This document shows, piece by piece, positions 24,130-35,457 of a stretch of 64,000 nt of DNA (position 1 is its first letter; each line of letters opens with the position of its first letter). The position numbers and the translations under genes are program-made. The stretch covers positions 136,911,632-136,975,631 of the forward strand of contig OX235270.1 in assembly GCA_944472135.2 (NCBI GenBank), in the 5' to 3' direction. This DNA comes from Trichobilharzia regenti (lineage: Eukaryota > Platyhelminthes > Trematoda > Strigeidida > Schistosomatidae). Under the pieces are notes generated by a model that saw only the letters and a list, made by a program, of their open reading frames with translations, was not told the DNA's origin and did not search any database.

Positions 24130-24950
24130 GAATTTGAAGAAAAGCAAGAAGAGAAGTTTGTGCAGAATAACATGGTACCATCATTTATTTCGTCGGCTTC
24201 TCATCAGCTGCTCATTACCTAAATAAATTATTATTCAGTTCATGTACAGAAAAGTTTTAACATACTTGCGAATCTTTTACATGTTGTCAGTTGACAGAAA
24301 GTTCCACAATCAGTGAACAGTGCTCAGAATATTGCGCTTATATACTTTTTACACAGGCAGTTCAAGTTTAAACAAAAATAAATACATGCATACAATCGTA
24401 ATAAGGACGAGAGGTGAGTAAGACGATGAGTAACTAATAAATTAGGCAACGATGTACTGAGTTCAACTCGCGTCATAGAAACAAGAGACAAGAAAAATTA
24501 CAGATTATAAAGGAAAGAGGAGGGGTGAGGGTAAAGACAAAGACTACGTAATCAGATGAGAGAATAAAAACATCCAGTTACTATGAAAAGGAAAGACTAA
24601 TAACTGCTTCTTTCTGAAAACATAAATCAGTTTTCAGAAGTTTGATAGAAATTGCTTCTGCAAACTTAAAAAGAACTGAGCTTTACCACTGTATGCATAC
24701 ATTTACTTTGTTTAAACTTGAACTCCTTGTGTAAAAACTGTATGAGCGTAATTTTCTGAGCACTGTTCACCAAGGTTGGGAATTCCTGTCAACTGACATC
24801 ATGTAAAGTTTGCAAGTATGTAAGAACTTCCTGTACATGAACTGAATAATAATTTATTTAGGTAATGAGCAGATGATGAGAAGCCAACAAAATAAACAAT
24901 GATGGTATCATGTTATTCTGCACTAACTGCTCTCCTTGCTTTATTCACTC
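24130..24950. mobile_element. PLE-C foldback (3' UTR plus inverted pseudo-LTR)
   Basis: 24130-24680 is the minus-oriented 3' region of the family also present at 58945-59500, nearly colinear with it. It is joined at about 24690 to a plus-oriented copy of the terminal segment that ends near 24950, giving inverted ends (GTGCAGAATAACATGGTACC versus its complement near 24920). All coding sequence is missing. Confidence 0.82.
24160..24216 (-). ncRNA. Minimal hammerhead motif of PLE-C
   Basis: Minus strand: GCAG, CUGAUGA (24201-24207), a 9-nt stem-loop II region GAAGCCGAC, GAAA (24188-24191). Stem III is built on AUAA/UUAU plus the palindrome ATGGTACCAT, then U and CUGC, which pairs exactly with GCAG as stem I. 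The inverted arm near 24885-24925 carries the same motif with C3 and GAAA mutated. Confidence 0.6.
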
Positions 24951-25439
24951 TTCTTTCATTCGACTTGACTTATCATTAGTCAAAAATGCACCCACTACCT
25001 TTCTTTCTTAGGGTACTTACAAATATTGAGTAAAAAGGTACGGCGGACTAAGTTTAGATGCTCATGTGATAATTATAACGATAATGATCAACTGGTAATA
25101 ACGATAATTATTTATGGTCCTGCAATATAGTCTAACCTTACAGACTCAGAGTAGGCGGTGATATCAGTCACCTCGATTTGTGATATGTAAGAGACATTCT
25201 GAAAATGATGAATCATAATACATATCATCCTTTTTACTTTCGGAGTAAATGAAGAAAGAGTGTAAACAACAGGTCTAATCTTTGGTAAAAATAACCCTTA
25301 TTCATCTATCACTGGTATTTAACAAAACCAGCAAAATGTTTGCCACTTCTGGTAGCATGAACTGTTGTCAAGAATGATATGCTTCTAAATAACTGCATTA
25401 AATGGCAAGATTACTGAACGAAACAAATAGTGGAATACG

Positions 25440-25530
25440 TGCCATGAAAAGTCCACTTTATACTGACCAGTAGTTAAGTCCAGGATGCATGTTTTGTCGT
25501 TTTTACGACTAGTCAGAAGAATATACTCAC
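25440..25530 (-). pseudogene. SM-alpha hammerhead relic
   Basis: Minus strand reads CTGACTAGTCGTAAAAACGAC, then AAAAC, ATGCATCCTGGA. It is colinear with the ribozyme at 14436-14490, but core G8 is U and GAAA is AAAA. Surroundings are too decayed to define the unit. Confidence 0.65.
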
Positions 25531-26922
25531 ATCACAATGTACTCACCTTCCCTCCAACACAACCACAGCATCAGTGTGATGATTATTTAAACCGATAGAG
25601 AGTGACCGGCAAGTCTCTTCTAAAACTTGAAAATTCTGAGAATAACAGTTTGAAAATAATCATTTCTTGTGCAAATCATAGCACTTTTATCTCCCGGTAA
25701 ACACCTCAAAATCAAAAGTCGTTACACCAAAGTTTAAAAATAGCGATTTTCTGGTATATCTCAGTCAATAAGCTGTAGTAAATGATATATTTCCTGCTAT
25801 GTATCTGACGGTTCCAAATTCGCAAGCAGTGTTTACTAAATTAATGTCAGAAGAGCATCGTGCTTTTCCATAACCACCAGGTTATATCACCTGAAAAACT
25901 AAACAAAAACTAAGAGACCGAACACTACGACAATAGTGAAACAAAAATACAAGTTCTAAATACTGCATAAGCAATCTACCTGAATATGAGAATAAGTGAG
26001 AAGTTTTAACTAAGGAATGATAATAAACATGAAAAACAAATCCAATAAACGACACTTCTAAAGCAGACTGTATTCATTTCCTTTCATTCCTGGGATGTAA
26101 CGACAAATTTTCCGAGTTTTACGAAGTAGGAAGAAAGTTGCAACAGTCATTTAACCAGTTATAAATCAGATTAAAAATCTTAGATAAATGTATGCTCGTG
26201 ATATAATACCAGTATATCCGGACAACGTGACTGAATGTAAAAGAAATTATGCCTACGAAAAGAAAGTGAACAGTGTCTCTAGCATAAATCAATCCATAAA
26301 ATTAATTCATGTACATTGGGAAAATTTCTAGTGTTATTTTTCTTTTTTGCTACAAAAGACATGAATTTTTATTATCAAAAATATGTGTAACGTATTCATC
26401 AATTTGTCTGTGGTGATTGTTTTCCGTGTTTGGAACAATGAAATTATTGGTTAGGTGTAACTAACAGGGTTTTATCATGATATAGGTTGGACTCCACTTT
26501 CTTCCTATTGTGTTGTCTATATACACCATAAATTTGAAAGCGCCAATTGTTGTACAAGAACACCTTTTTGATTTCCTTCAACTTTTTTCTTCAAGAAATC
26601 TCTGTTAGTCACTACTTTCATTGTTCACTTAGTTAAACAATAAGCAACTATAAGAATTCCAAGGTTAATCATACAGATCAACACCAACTCATGAACTAAT
26701 GAACCTACAAGAAAGTCGCCTCATCCCATTTTCAGAAACGTATTCGGTAAGCAATTAAAATAACCAGTGATATATTTTTCAAATCACATCCGCGAATTCT
26801 TTTATTTTTTTTCAGTTAAACAAGTAGTTACTTCTGCTTCAAAGAAGAATTCTTCTTAGGAAGTAGTTCCGTACCACTTGGAATCAGGTATAAATCACGT
26901 GATCGTTGTGGGGAACTTCAGA
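25531..26922. other. No recognised feature
   Basis: Nothing assigned. Confidence 0.45.
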
Positions 26923-27114
26923 TGATATATATATTTTTTATTACAGCTTGATTCCACACTGTATTTTCGGTACAAGTATGGAATTTTCAGCATGGATATC
27001 GGTAGCCCAAATTTTTCAGGTCGACCATAGATATCAGGTGTGCGTCAGCAGGAGATCGAACCTCGGACCATGTGCATGGTCGGTGAGAGTCCTAACCACT
27101 GTGCCACCGACGCA
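26923..27114 (-). mobile_element. SINE-2 copy, best preserved
   Basis: Minus strand: head GCGTCGGTGGCACAGTGG, B box AGGTTCGATCT, body CCTGATATCTATGGTCGACC, tail CATGCTGAAAATTCCATACT then TGTGGAATCAAGCTGTAATA and an A/T-rich end. The acceptor-like arms and both pol III boxes are recognisable. Confidence 0.88.
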
Positions 27115-27221
27115 TATGAATAGCATCATTAACGTTAAACTAAGTTATTTATTATCAGGTAAATGCTGTAATTTCTTAGCAAACAGGAAAGTGTGAAGAT
27201 CAAAATCATAACGTTAGAACG

Positions 27222-27330
27222 TTGTGTAACTTTTTATCATTATGAACAATAAATTGTGCCTGAAACGTCATCAGTAAATATTATTGTATAACACTGTGTG
27301 ATTTCATCAAAATAAATTTTACCCACAACG
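27222..27330 (+). repeat. PLE-D pseudo-LTR fragment
   Basis: GAAACGTCATCAGTAAATATT then TGTATAACACTGTGTGATTTC and ATCAAAATAAATTTTACC match the PLE-D end at 44.8 kb. The upstream hairpin is worn down (ATTATGAACAATAAATTGTGCC). Confidence 0.75.
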
Positions 27331-27727
27331 GGACGAGAGTAAATTTCCTGGGAAATGAACGCCAAAAATTTCTCACTATCCAGGATAAGGTGACGGCAAA
27401 AGTAAGTAAATTGTCAATATTGCATTTCTATCAGTCATGCATACATCACTAGAAAAGAAAGTTACAAAACCAGACTTTTACTACTAACACATTTTGAGTA
27501 GTATATTTTTAAAAACAATTTATTCAGGGGATCCGTTGCAATATAACGCTATACCGTTTTTGCATAACATCTGCAATTTGGATTTAGGCATGAAAATCAA
27601 CCCTTCTGTCAAGTAACAATACTTCAAGTGTTTATCCTCCTCCAAATGCATCCGTGAAATTCATGAGTTTCACTGAAATTACTCCACTTTGTGTGTATTT
27701 TCTACAATTACCAAAAAAGAATGTTGA

Positions 27728-28100
27728 TTTACGAGTTGATCACGGATTGATATCAGTTAGAGAACCATTGAAAACCAGGGAGCACTGGACAGCTGCTGTT
27801 TCATCCTAGTTTGGGAATCATCGGCAGTACGCACCCACTGGATGTCCCACCAACGACAATGGTTGGGGTCGCGCTAAATCACGAATTGGTAGAAGTTAGA
27901 ATTCACGAACCATTGAATCGGGTTCCAGTGGCTGAATGGTATACGAGCTTGCCTTGTAACCGGAAGGTCCTGGGTTCGAAACCCGGTGGGTGCGTACTGC
28001 CAATGATTCCCAAACTAGGATGAAACAGCAGCTATCCAGTACTCCCTGGCTAGTTCTCAATGGTTCTCTAACTGATATCAATTGTGATCAACTCGTAAAA
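27728..28100 (+). mobile_element. SM-alpha composite with inverted hammerhead arms
   Basis: Arms of about 110 bp (27728-27845 and 27986-28098) are inverted copies, each containing a tail and a hammerhead. Between them lies a plus-oriented body (GAATTCACGAACCATTGAATC) and a tRNA-like segment. Both arms share the private insertion CAGCAGC where other copies have CAGC, so one arm was copied from the other or both move together. Both ribozyme cores are mutated (CCGATGA and CCAATGA). Confidence 0.8.
27915..27995 (+). other. tRNA-like pol III promoter segment of SM-alpha composite
   Basis: A-box region TGGCTGAATGG (27929-27939) and B box GGTTCGAAACC (27973-27983). The flanking arms do not make a canonical acceptor stem, so this is a retroposon promoter, not a tRNA gene. 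Confidence 0.75.
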
Positions 28101-28105
28101 CATAA

Positions 28106-28577
28106 CTAATCCTTACAAACCAAACTATAGAATATTGTTTCTCACGCATTAACTCAACCATGATGAAATTTCTTTAACAACAGCAACAGGGCTTCCCATT
28201 GCAAAATGCATACTAGTTGGTTACTGTGTACCTGATTACTACCAACATACAAAGAGTGGCACGAATACGACTTATTCATGTCAATGTTGTTTTATTCAAA
28301 AGATGTTAATTCACTTGAAATTGATTTTTAACTTCACTCGTTAATGCGTAGTTTCCTCCTTTTTTAATGGAAAGTCAGTCATATGGAAGCATAAGTGTAA
28401 TAAGTATACAAATGTCTTTTCTTATATTGATGTTATCAGTTTAGATGCAGCTGAACGTGTTTTCATTCCTATAAAAGAAATTTATGAGTCGTTTATTTGC
28501 AAAATATAATTCCCAAATGATTGGGAGATTGGGAGGGGCATCTAATTGCATGAATTTGATAAAAATCCATTTAATAA
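28106..28577. other. No recognised feature
   Basis: Nothing assigned. Confidence 0.45.
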
Positions 28578-28875
28578 TATTATTATTATTGTATCCTTTA
28601 ATTCCTAGAGGAACATAAGGCTTCAGCTGCGCATCTCCATTGCGTTCTGTTTTCTGCCAACTTTTTCACCCCGCTCCAGGTCTGCCCACATGCTTTCATC
28701 TCCTCCTCTTCACATGACCTCCTCCAAGTCACCCTCACACTGACGACCAACTCGCCGCCCGCTTCCCTTTCGGGCTCCACTCGAGCGATGGCTTGTCTAG
28801 TGATGTCACTTGATGGTTTCCTCAGAGTACGGCCAGTCCATCTCTATTTCTTCCTGCCTATTTGTTTCGCAATCG
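28578..28875 (-). mobile_element. RTE-type LINE 3' end
   Basis: Minus strand, 28780-28598: the C-terminal signature TWRRSCEEEEMKACGQTWSG then KKLAENRTQWR. The 3' end is CCTTATGTTCCTCTAGGAAT then TAAAGG and TAATAATAATA. Closest to the copy at 15.5 kb. 5'-truncated at about 28875 (WRWTGRTLRKP-like region). Confidence 0.87.
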
Positions 28876-29124
28876 GTTAATATTACTAGATTATAATTGT
28901 AGAGGAATTCTACCGTCCATGTCATCCTACATAAGGATTATTGGTAATACATTTCTTCTGTTCTGTCTAACAGTTTGCATTTATTTCGAAACGTTGTGAT
29001 GTATAGTTTCCAAAACGTTAATTGATGGCATTGTAGACTGACACCCTCTAAAGATACAACAAGTGTTTTTCCATTTCAATGAATACGTCTTATTTACATG
29101 ACGATCACTCCACTTAAAGACATT

Positions 29125-29545
29125 TCAAGTATTGGTCTTGTAGGGATTTTTGTTTGATTGCATGGAGGATTTCATCTTGAGCTGACATCAGTTAGAGAAC
29201 CACTGGAAAACCTGGGAGTACTGGACAACTGTTTCATCCTGGTTTGGGACTCTTCAGCAGTACGCACCCTTAATCTGATGCTCACTAGTGACTGGCCTTA
29301 TTCAGGCCTGGGGTTCTAGTGGGAAGCCGTGACCATTAGGATACAGCAGGTTGAAGAAGACATTGCGAAATGGTCATGCTATGTCGTGAATTGACAGAAG
29401 TTAGAATTCAAGGACCATTGGATCGGGTCCCTGTCGCTCAATGGTTTACGAGATCGCCTTGCATCCGACCTCAGTGAGTTCATGGCAGCATTCTGTCTAA
29501 CAGTTACAAACTAGGGCGAATCAGATACTCGGTACGCCGTGGTTT
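29125..29545 (+). mobile_element. SM-alpha composite with inverted hammerhead arm
   Basis: Order: plus-oriented head (29125-29150, CAAGTATTGGTCTTGTAGGG), minus-oriented tail and hammerhead (29155-29268), about 40 unique bases, then plus-oriented body (29312-29430), a decayed tRNA-like part (CGCTCAATGG near 29450) and a decayed plus hammerhead (about 29485-29545, ACAAACTAGGGCGAA). Same architecture as 27728-28100 and 8240-8490. Confidence 0.77.
29213..29265 (-). ncRNA. Hammerhead ribozyme in inverted arm, core intact
   Basis: Minus strand: GUACUG, CUGAAGA, stem-loop II GUCCCAAACCAGGAU (closing G-U pair), GAAA, CAGUUGUC, then CAGUAC, which pairs perfectly with GUACUG. All invariant core positions are present. 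Stem III is the near-palindrome ACAGUUGU, again favouring a dimer. Confidence 0.8.
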
Positions 29546-31228
29546 TCAACAATTTTATATCTCATTCTTTTATGCAGGAATTTTTCAAGTATATTATGCA
29601 CTACAGCCTAGCTGTCAAATTACATGATTGATGATTTCCAAGGTATTCACTGAAATCATATCAAAATCAAAATTATCCTTACAGTTGGTTTATCAAATTT
29701 TTGTATACAGCAGAAAACTATTTGCAAACAATGTCTTACTTTTATCTATTTAATTGCTGATCAACTGACCATCTCTTTATTAAAATTAGATAATACGCTG
29801 CATTCCTACTGACCTACTTCCTTCCGGCCTAGAACTTATTTATTCTAACCAATCAGCTGAGATATTTTCCAAGATAGAGTAGTTAGCGTAGGATATTTTT
29901 ATGGGATAATGAGCAAACACTAGGATGATAGTTCATCAATGAATTACTAAACTAAAAACAAAAAAGAAGGTCACAGATAATAATTTATATAGCCTTGAGC
30001 AACCACCAAACTTTCCACAAAATACTATTTAAAAAATATATGTATAGATTTTAGGACTTAACTATTTCATCAAATTTTATCTGTATATAAAATACTGGAG
30101 GAATTATTTCCTCACTTATTAACGCTTTATGTGACTGTTTATAGTTGTATAGCTGGGTACTGAAATCGATTCACCTCAGACAACCTGATAAGTCTATGCC
30201 ACATGCATTCTGCGTAGCTAGATGTTGAAACTAGGTACACGAGAAGCATTCAGTTGTTCACAAAGTATATAATAAGTGGTGAAAACATACTGTAGTATTT
30301 TTCGTTATATTATTTCTTCAGATTGATTGCATACGGTAAATCACTACATACCCCTGTCGTCACTATCACTATCATATATATTATTGAAGTGTGTATAACA
30401 GAAGAAATTAGAGTGTGCTTATGTATTGGTTGATAAGTTACCATGTTGTTTCGTTACTTCTGTACGAAAAAATGAAACTATGCTTGTGGATGAAAAATAT
30501 TCACTTATCGTTAGTTAAATAGTTTAGTCTGAAGTACTGATCCTCATTGATTTTGTCAGAGTTTGCCACATGAATAATAGGCTTATTCCTCCCCATTTTC
30601 TTCAATGTCCTTAATGCACTTAGGTTATCAAAATCTAAAATGTATTGTACTTAATGTCAGTGAATAGCCTCTCCGAGTGTGCATGCATATTCTGGCAGAG
30701 CATTGTTAACATTCGAGTTTTAAAGCCATATATAAAGTACGACCAAGTCGTTCAAAAAGATTTCACCTGCATCTTCTTTATACACCTGAAGCCTTAGCAA
30801 CACTTAAGGAGAAACCTGAACAGTGTGTTCACAAACGCTTCATTCATCCTCTTTTACTACCATGGAGTTAGTGCCATTTTTCTAAATGTTATTTCCTCTT
30901 TTGCTTTTTTTCTTTCCTCTTTGTTTTCTTGAATAACTGTAGAATAAACTCTGTATAGTCCGCTTTAAGATTCCAGCAACCCACTTTCAATCTTTTGTTC
31001 TTTTGTCCCCTATCAACTATTTCTAAATGACTAATCATCATCCAACTAATTAGTCGCCAACCCAAATTTCCCAAATACAGTTATTACTCATCCATTTATG
31101 ATTTGATTTATTACACACTGACAACAACCTCTGACCTCTGTTGTCAATCTACATTGCGTATATAAACACTCATGAATAATAACTGTACAGCTGTGAAGTG
31201 AATTTACAAAAAGGGATATTTTTTTCTG
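29546..31228. other. No recognised feature
   Basis: Nothing assigned in this 1.7-kb AT-rich stretch. Confidence 0.45.
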
Positions 31229-31420
31229 ATTGGACAGTCGTCAGTAACCAGTGTAATGTGTCTAATCCTATCTTTGGTGCAGACTCAATTCGATCACACT
31301 AGACACATTACAATAGTTACTGATTAGTGTCCAATCAAAAATATCCAATACAGTCCTACAGGAGTTTCGTCATGAGTCCAAGTGCCCAAGCTTGCTATAA
31401 TGATGAATTGAATCGCGCCA
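31229..31420 (+). repeat. Family T head fragment with hairpin
   Basis: Inverted arms GGACAGTCGTCAGTAACCAG / GTTACTGATTAGTGTCC (about 31233-31262 and 31305-31337) flank a GACTCAATTC spacer, followed by AATATCCAATACAGTCCTACAG. The last string recurs at 63160-63182 next to the family T tRNA-like segment. Confidence 0.55.
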
Positions 31421-31559
31421 ATTCTAAACTAACCCTAATGTTCTATAGTGAGTAAATTCTGAAACTGTTCTGAAATGGTTTGATTAAGCTGACACACTAG
31501 AACCCAATGCTGGTTTCTAGCATGACTGGCACTAACTCAACACCTTATTCTTTTTCTAG

Positions 31560-31692
31560 GCATTTTCAGAAGTAGATCAGAACCCAGTGGATTTGCTTGT
31601 CAGCGCTGTTTCAGCTCTCACAGCATTACTTCAAGACGAAAAGACTGCTACTAATTATTATTATCTGTATCCTATGCTGGTGCAATTCATTT
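31560..31692 (+). CDS. Possible isolated exon, unidentified
   Basis: After the pyrimidine-rich acceptor-like CTTATTCTTTTTCTAG the plus strand is open for 44 codons (begins AFSEVDQNPVDLLVSAVSAL) to a TAG. The composition looks coding (helical, few rare residues). There is no family I recognise and the downstream donor is weak. It could equally be a retroelement remnant. Confidence 0.2.
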
Positions 31693-31778
31693 AGTTTGCA
31701 GAAAGAAATTAGCTTTCGATAATTGGGAGAATTTTATATTTTGATTGTTTAATACAATGTCACTTCAAATCCTTCAAG

Positions 31779-32105
31779 TTAAGTCCACTGGTAGCATTCA
31801 GTAAACAAGCAAAATATAAGATTATTTGAGGAGAAATTCTGTTCAACACACTTTCGGCATTTACATTGAGAAAGGTGTACTAAAATAACTGCCACTGTCA
31901 CCTCCTCTGGTTTCTTTGACATGTGACAAGAGATAAAAATCAATATTGTTTTTACTAAATGCCATGACTTATAAAAGTAAGCAGGTGTTTCGTAATATTG
32001 CCTGAATTCCTTTCTTCGACTTAGGCCTTGTACACGATCTTTCAAATTATGAAATTGTGATTTCATGGCTTTAGCCACTATGTCACCGACCTCTCTCGAC
32101 GACAT
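31779..32105 (-). CDS. Small basic open frame, unidentified
   Basis: 108 codons from an ATG at 32105, rich in K/R at the N-terminus. A short segment (GLSRRKEFRQYYETP at residues about 28-42) vaguely resembles the GL...R+YYEKP pattern of mitochondrial ribosomal protein bS21m, but the rest of the frame does not follow that family. No splice or promoter evidence. Could be a pseudogene, a retrocopy or chance. Confidence 0.2.
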   Translation of the reverse strand: MSSREVGDIVAKAMKSQFHNLKDRVQGLSRRKEFRQYYETPAYFYKSWHLVKTILIFISCHMSKKPEEVTVAVILVHLSQCKCRKCVEQNFSSNNLIFCLFTECYQWT

Positions 32106-33058
32106 TAGTTTATCATAGAAATAAGTACTTCATTAATGAACCTTACATCTCATTATTATATAGAAGGCATAGGACACAAGGCTGGACTTTATCATAGTCC
32201 CTTAAAATGTAAACTTCAAACCCACTAAGGGTTTTAGAACAGTATGCACCATGGCTGTAAGTGATAACTTCGGATCACTCCGAACACAGCCAACCATTTT
32301 ATTTGTTTACAAGAAATAAGAGTTAAATACGCGAACTCACAAGACGCTCTTGTACGCTTTGTCTTTTAAATATGCTTCCAGCATCTCTAAGTGGTCTTCA
32401 TTCTCCAGGGTGTAGTCGTCATTGATTGAAAACTGAGTTTGCCCTCAAGATTTCCTGCTGGTACTAATAATGTCTAACATTTTTGTACACAAATTGATGA
32501 TTTTCATTGATGCATCTTCAAATAAATAATTATTTTTAAGTGCTTACCGACTAATTTCTTAAAATCCATGGAACAATCGTTAGTTTTGTTAGACGGCAAT
32601 CTAGAGCAATTATGGTAAATGTAACAATTATTCCTACTGGTTAGATGGTTGCCAACAGGAGACGAAAAGTGGAAGTTCGGAGCATTCGAAGTACTGAAAA
32701 TTAATGATATGGAATTAGATTAATACCTTGGAATCGGGATTACGAAGTCATCAAGTATATTACTATCTGGATATAGTGGTCCGATGCAAAAAAATTCATT
32801 GGCGGCTTCATCAATACCTATGGAGTTATAAAAAATCATTCTCATTTTTCTTTGCGTCCCTGAAAAATATTTAAGACAGAAAACGGTACCTACATTTCCA
32901 CTATCTTATTAGGCATTGGCAAGGTGTCTTCGTTCCTGTTTACTTTTTAGTGCCTTAACCACAGCTTCTCAGAAGCCCTAAAGACTTTTGACAACTCTCA
33001 TGAGTATCTAGAAAAGTAACAATGGATGTAATCCAACTTACAAAACTCCTGTGGTTGA
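32106..33058. other. No recognised feature
   Basis: Nothing assigned. Confidence 0.45.
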
Positions 33059-33310
33059 CAGAATTCAAACAATGACCATCCAGCCCCAGTATACACAGGC
33101 TATAGATGGATTGTAGTGCTGTTGTATGCACCTAAACCACTTCGCATAACTCAAGTGTTTCAGATAGCGACTATGCTATCATCTTTTAACAAGCGGATGA
33201 CGAGAAATCTGACTGATGTGGAATTCTGTAAAAGTAAATCCAATGAATTGGAAATACGTCAGCGTTACTTTAATGTTTATCAGCTTGCTGAGCAAAAAAT
33301 AGCAGCATAG
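33059..33310 (+). CDS. Unidentified open stretch, possible exon
   Basis: Open on the plus strand from about 33059 (after GGTTGACAG) to a TAG at 33308. It gives about 82 codons, ending in NELEIRQRYFNVYQLAEQKI. The start is hydrophobic (RWIVVLLYAP) and the C-terminal half is charged and helical. No homology recognised; no ATG needed if it is an internal or terminal exon. Confidence 0.22.
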   Translation, partial: QNSNNDHPAPVYTGYRWIVVLLYAPKPLRITQVFQIATMLSSFNKRMTRNLTDVEFCKSKSNELEIRQRYFNVYQLAEQKIAA

Positions 33311-34299
33311 ATATAGCTATATCTCAAAAACTTGGAATAAACTGTCATATGAAATGCAGTCTGACCAACATTGTTAACTAGTTAGAGGTAGATATTCAGA
33401 CTCGACAACACATAGATGTTACAAAATAACGTAGACGGATTAAATGTCAACAATTCAAGCAACAAATTTGCCAATACCATAAGTTACTGCACAGTACCTT
33501 TATTTAAAAGTGTAAAAAAGGGGGATGACTACTTCGTCATTATGCTTTGGGACAGTCATGCGAACAATATTTAGATAGGATATCCAGTGTGTTTCGTGAC
33601 TGAATTTCGAACAATTGAATATAACTCCTGGATTTAAATGGCTAAATTAAATCATCACTAAAATCACAGTTAGATCGAAAGCGTATCTTTTCTACACCTT
33701 CCATTTCCACAATAATCCCTGATTTACCTAAAGCCAAGATGACATTGTACTGTGAATAAGATGTGAATAGGGTGTTCAGATACATTATATTGCCTTTGAT
33801 AAACTCAACGCCCTTATTACCAGCCTTTTTAGGTTCATGTTTGACACCTGTACTTTTCATTAAGTACACGTACTCAACATAACTCTGAGCTGCCTGCTTA
33901 GATACAGCATATCAACAGTGCACAGAATGTCTGATCTAACGCATACAGGATTCGAAGGAAAATGCACTGAGTCCTTTTAATGGCCCATGCAGCTCGACGT
34001 CATCCACTTTGTTTCAGAGAATATTCACTTCAGAAACAACTGTCATATTGCAGTACTCAGTTACTTGAATCTGTCCGAGTAGCATCCAAAAACAGTCGGC
34101 TGCATTTGGTACTCGACAGAAAATATACTGCTAGGGATAGTCTCCGGAAATTAGAGTACAGGAGAGGTGGCAGAGTATTCCTGAGTAGGACGGGATCCAA
34201 ATATATCAGGAAAAGTCTACACTTCGTTGTCTTCAATTGGCCAACATCATCTAACAACCGACATTTCCTCTGAAAATCAGAAATGTGGTTCCTACTTTC
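33311..34299. other. No recognised feature
   Basis: Overlapping short open stretches on both strands at 33980-34305, none identifiable. Confidence 0.4.
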
Positions 34300-34485
34300 T
34301 TGCATGCCATTACCATGGTAACATCTCTGACAGCAACACTAGTTGACGCGTGTTCGAATCTCTAAAAGGACATGAGTTCCTTCAGGATTGTACATACGTC
34401 GTGCTGACGAGTGCCAACTAGCACGAAACCTAGGTCCAAGGCATCTTGCTGGTTGCCCCCAATCATCTAGTACCAAAAGGTCTCT
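34300..34485 (+). mobile_element. Family T hammerhead retroposon, 3' part
   Basis: Decayed tRNA-like segment (GTAACATCTCTGACAGCAAC, B box GTGTTCGAATCTC), then GGACATGAGTTCCTTCAGG, a hammerhead and the tail GGTTGCCCCCAATCATCTAG. Same order as the copy at 63.1-63.4 kb; the head is missing. Confidence 0.78.
34394..34446 (+). ncRNA. Hammerhead ribozyme, family T, core intact
   Basis: GUCGUG, CUGACGA (34404-34410), stem-loop II GUGCCAACUAGCAC with four perfect pairs, GAAA (34425-34428), then the palindrome ACCUAGGU as stem III, C at the cleavage position and CAAGGC. Stem I pairs CAAGGC with GUCGUG at five of six positions including one G-U. Stem II and III sequences differ from SM-alpha, so this is a distinct lineage of ribozyme-bearing retroposon. 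Confidence 0.75.
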
Positions 34486-35122
34486 TTGCCGACTCATATG
34501 TTATTAATTATCGGAATTTTATTTTATTCGTATGTGAAAGTCCTTGTTTTGAAGAAATTTTCATTCGTTTGCTAAGTCACAACGCCATGCAACTGTTATT
34601 CATATGACTAAACTCTCAACTACACATTTATGGGATAAAAAACAATTATTATTCTTTGGTATATTCGGGATTGTGCCTTTTAAATTAATCAGAGCATTTT
34701 TTAGGTAATTCCAAAGCTTGGACTGAACACTAATTACACGGAGCTTGAATTTCGTTTGAAAAGTCTTTTAAATATTGGGCAGTCAAGTAAAGATATATAC
34801 CATAAAGTCTCAACGACGGACTGAATATCATCTCGGATGAAATGTGTACCGTGTGTTTCTAAAATAGGTAAAAATTCCAAGCTTGTTATCTATATACATC
34901 ATTCAACCAACCAATTAGCGTTTTTCATAAGCTTTTGCATGCCTTATTCATTTACCTCAGTTTATAAGGAAAGGGATATGATAAAAGCTACAGGCTTCTT
35001 TTCTGCAACATTATCATTAAAGCTGCAGAATTTAAATGTGGCGCAAATTCCAATCAGACATTAACAAGACACAGGGAAATTCGAGCAAAAAATATTCTTT
35101 TCGATAAACTCCACTTCCTGTC

Positions 35123-35130
<8 letters not shown>

Positions 35131-35158
<28 letters not shown>
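35131..35158. repeat. (TA)n microsatellite
   Basis: About fourteen TA units. Confidence 0.95.
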
Positions 35159-35160
<2 letters not shown>

Positions 35161-35457
35161 AAATACTCTAGAATGACAGCTATTATTAATATTGATCTTT
35201 AAATGTAATATTGATTTGTTAAGATCAATGGAATTATAGAGCAAGAAAGTTCCGAAAATAATTATAAGCATAAAAAATTCAATTCTGAAGAGAACATCTA
35301 AGAAAATTAAGAAAATCTATACAACGAATGAAGAATAATTCAAACTTTGATGGACATGAAAAGAAAGTGACCGAACCAATCTTTTCCGCATAAATAGCTT
35401 ACAATTACTCAATAAAAAGTAGCCTTCTTTACACCAATCTTGTGCTCTGTATCCATG

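Noticed and set aside
26906..27196. 96-codon plus-strand open frame
   Set aside because: Antisense translation of SINE-2.
31779..32105. Firm assignment as mitochondrial ribosomal protein bS21m
   Set aside because: Only about 15 residues resemble the pattern and the remainder does not follow the family.
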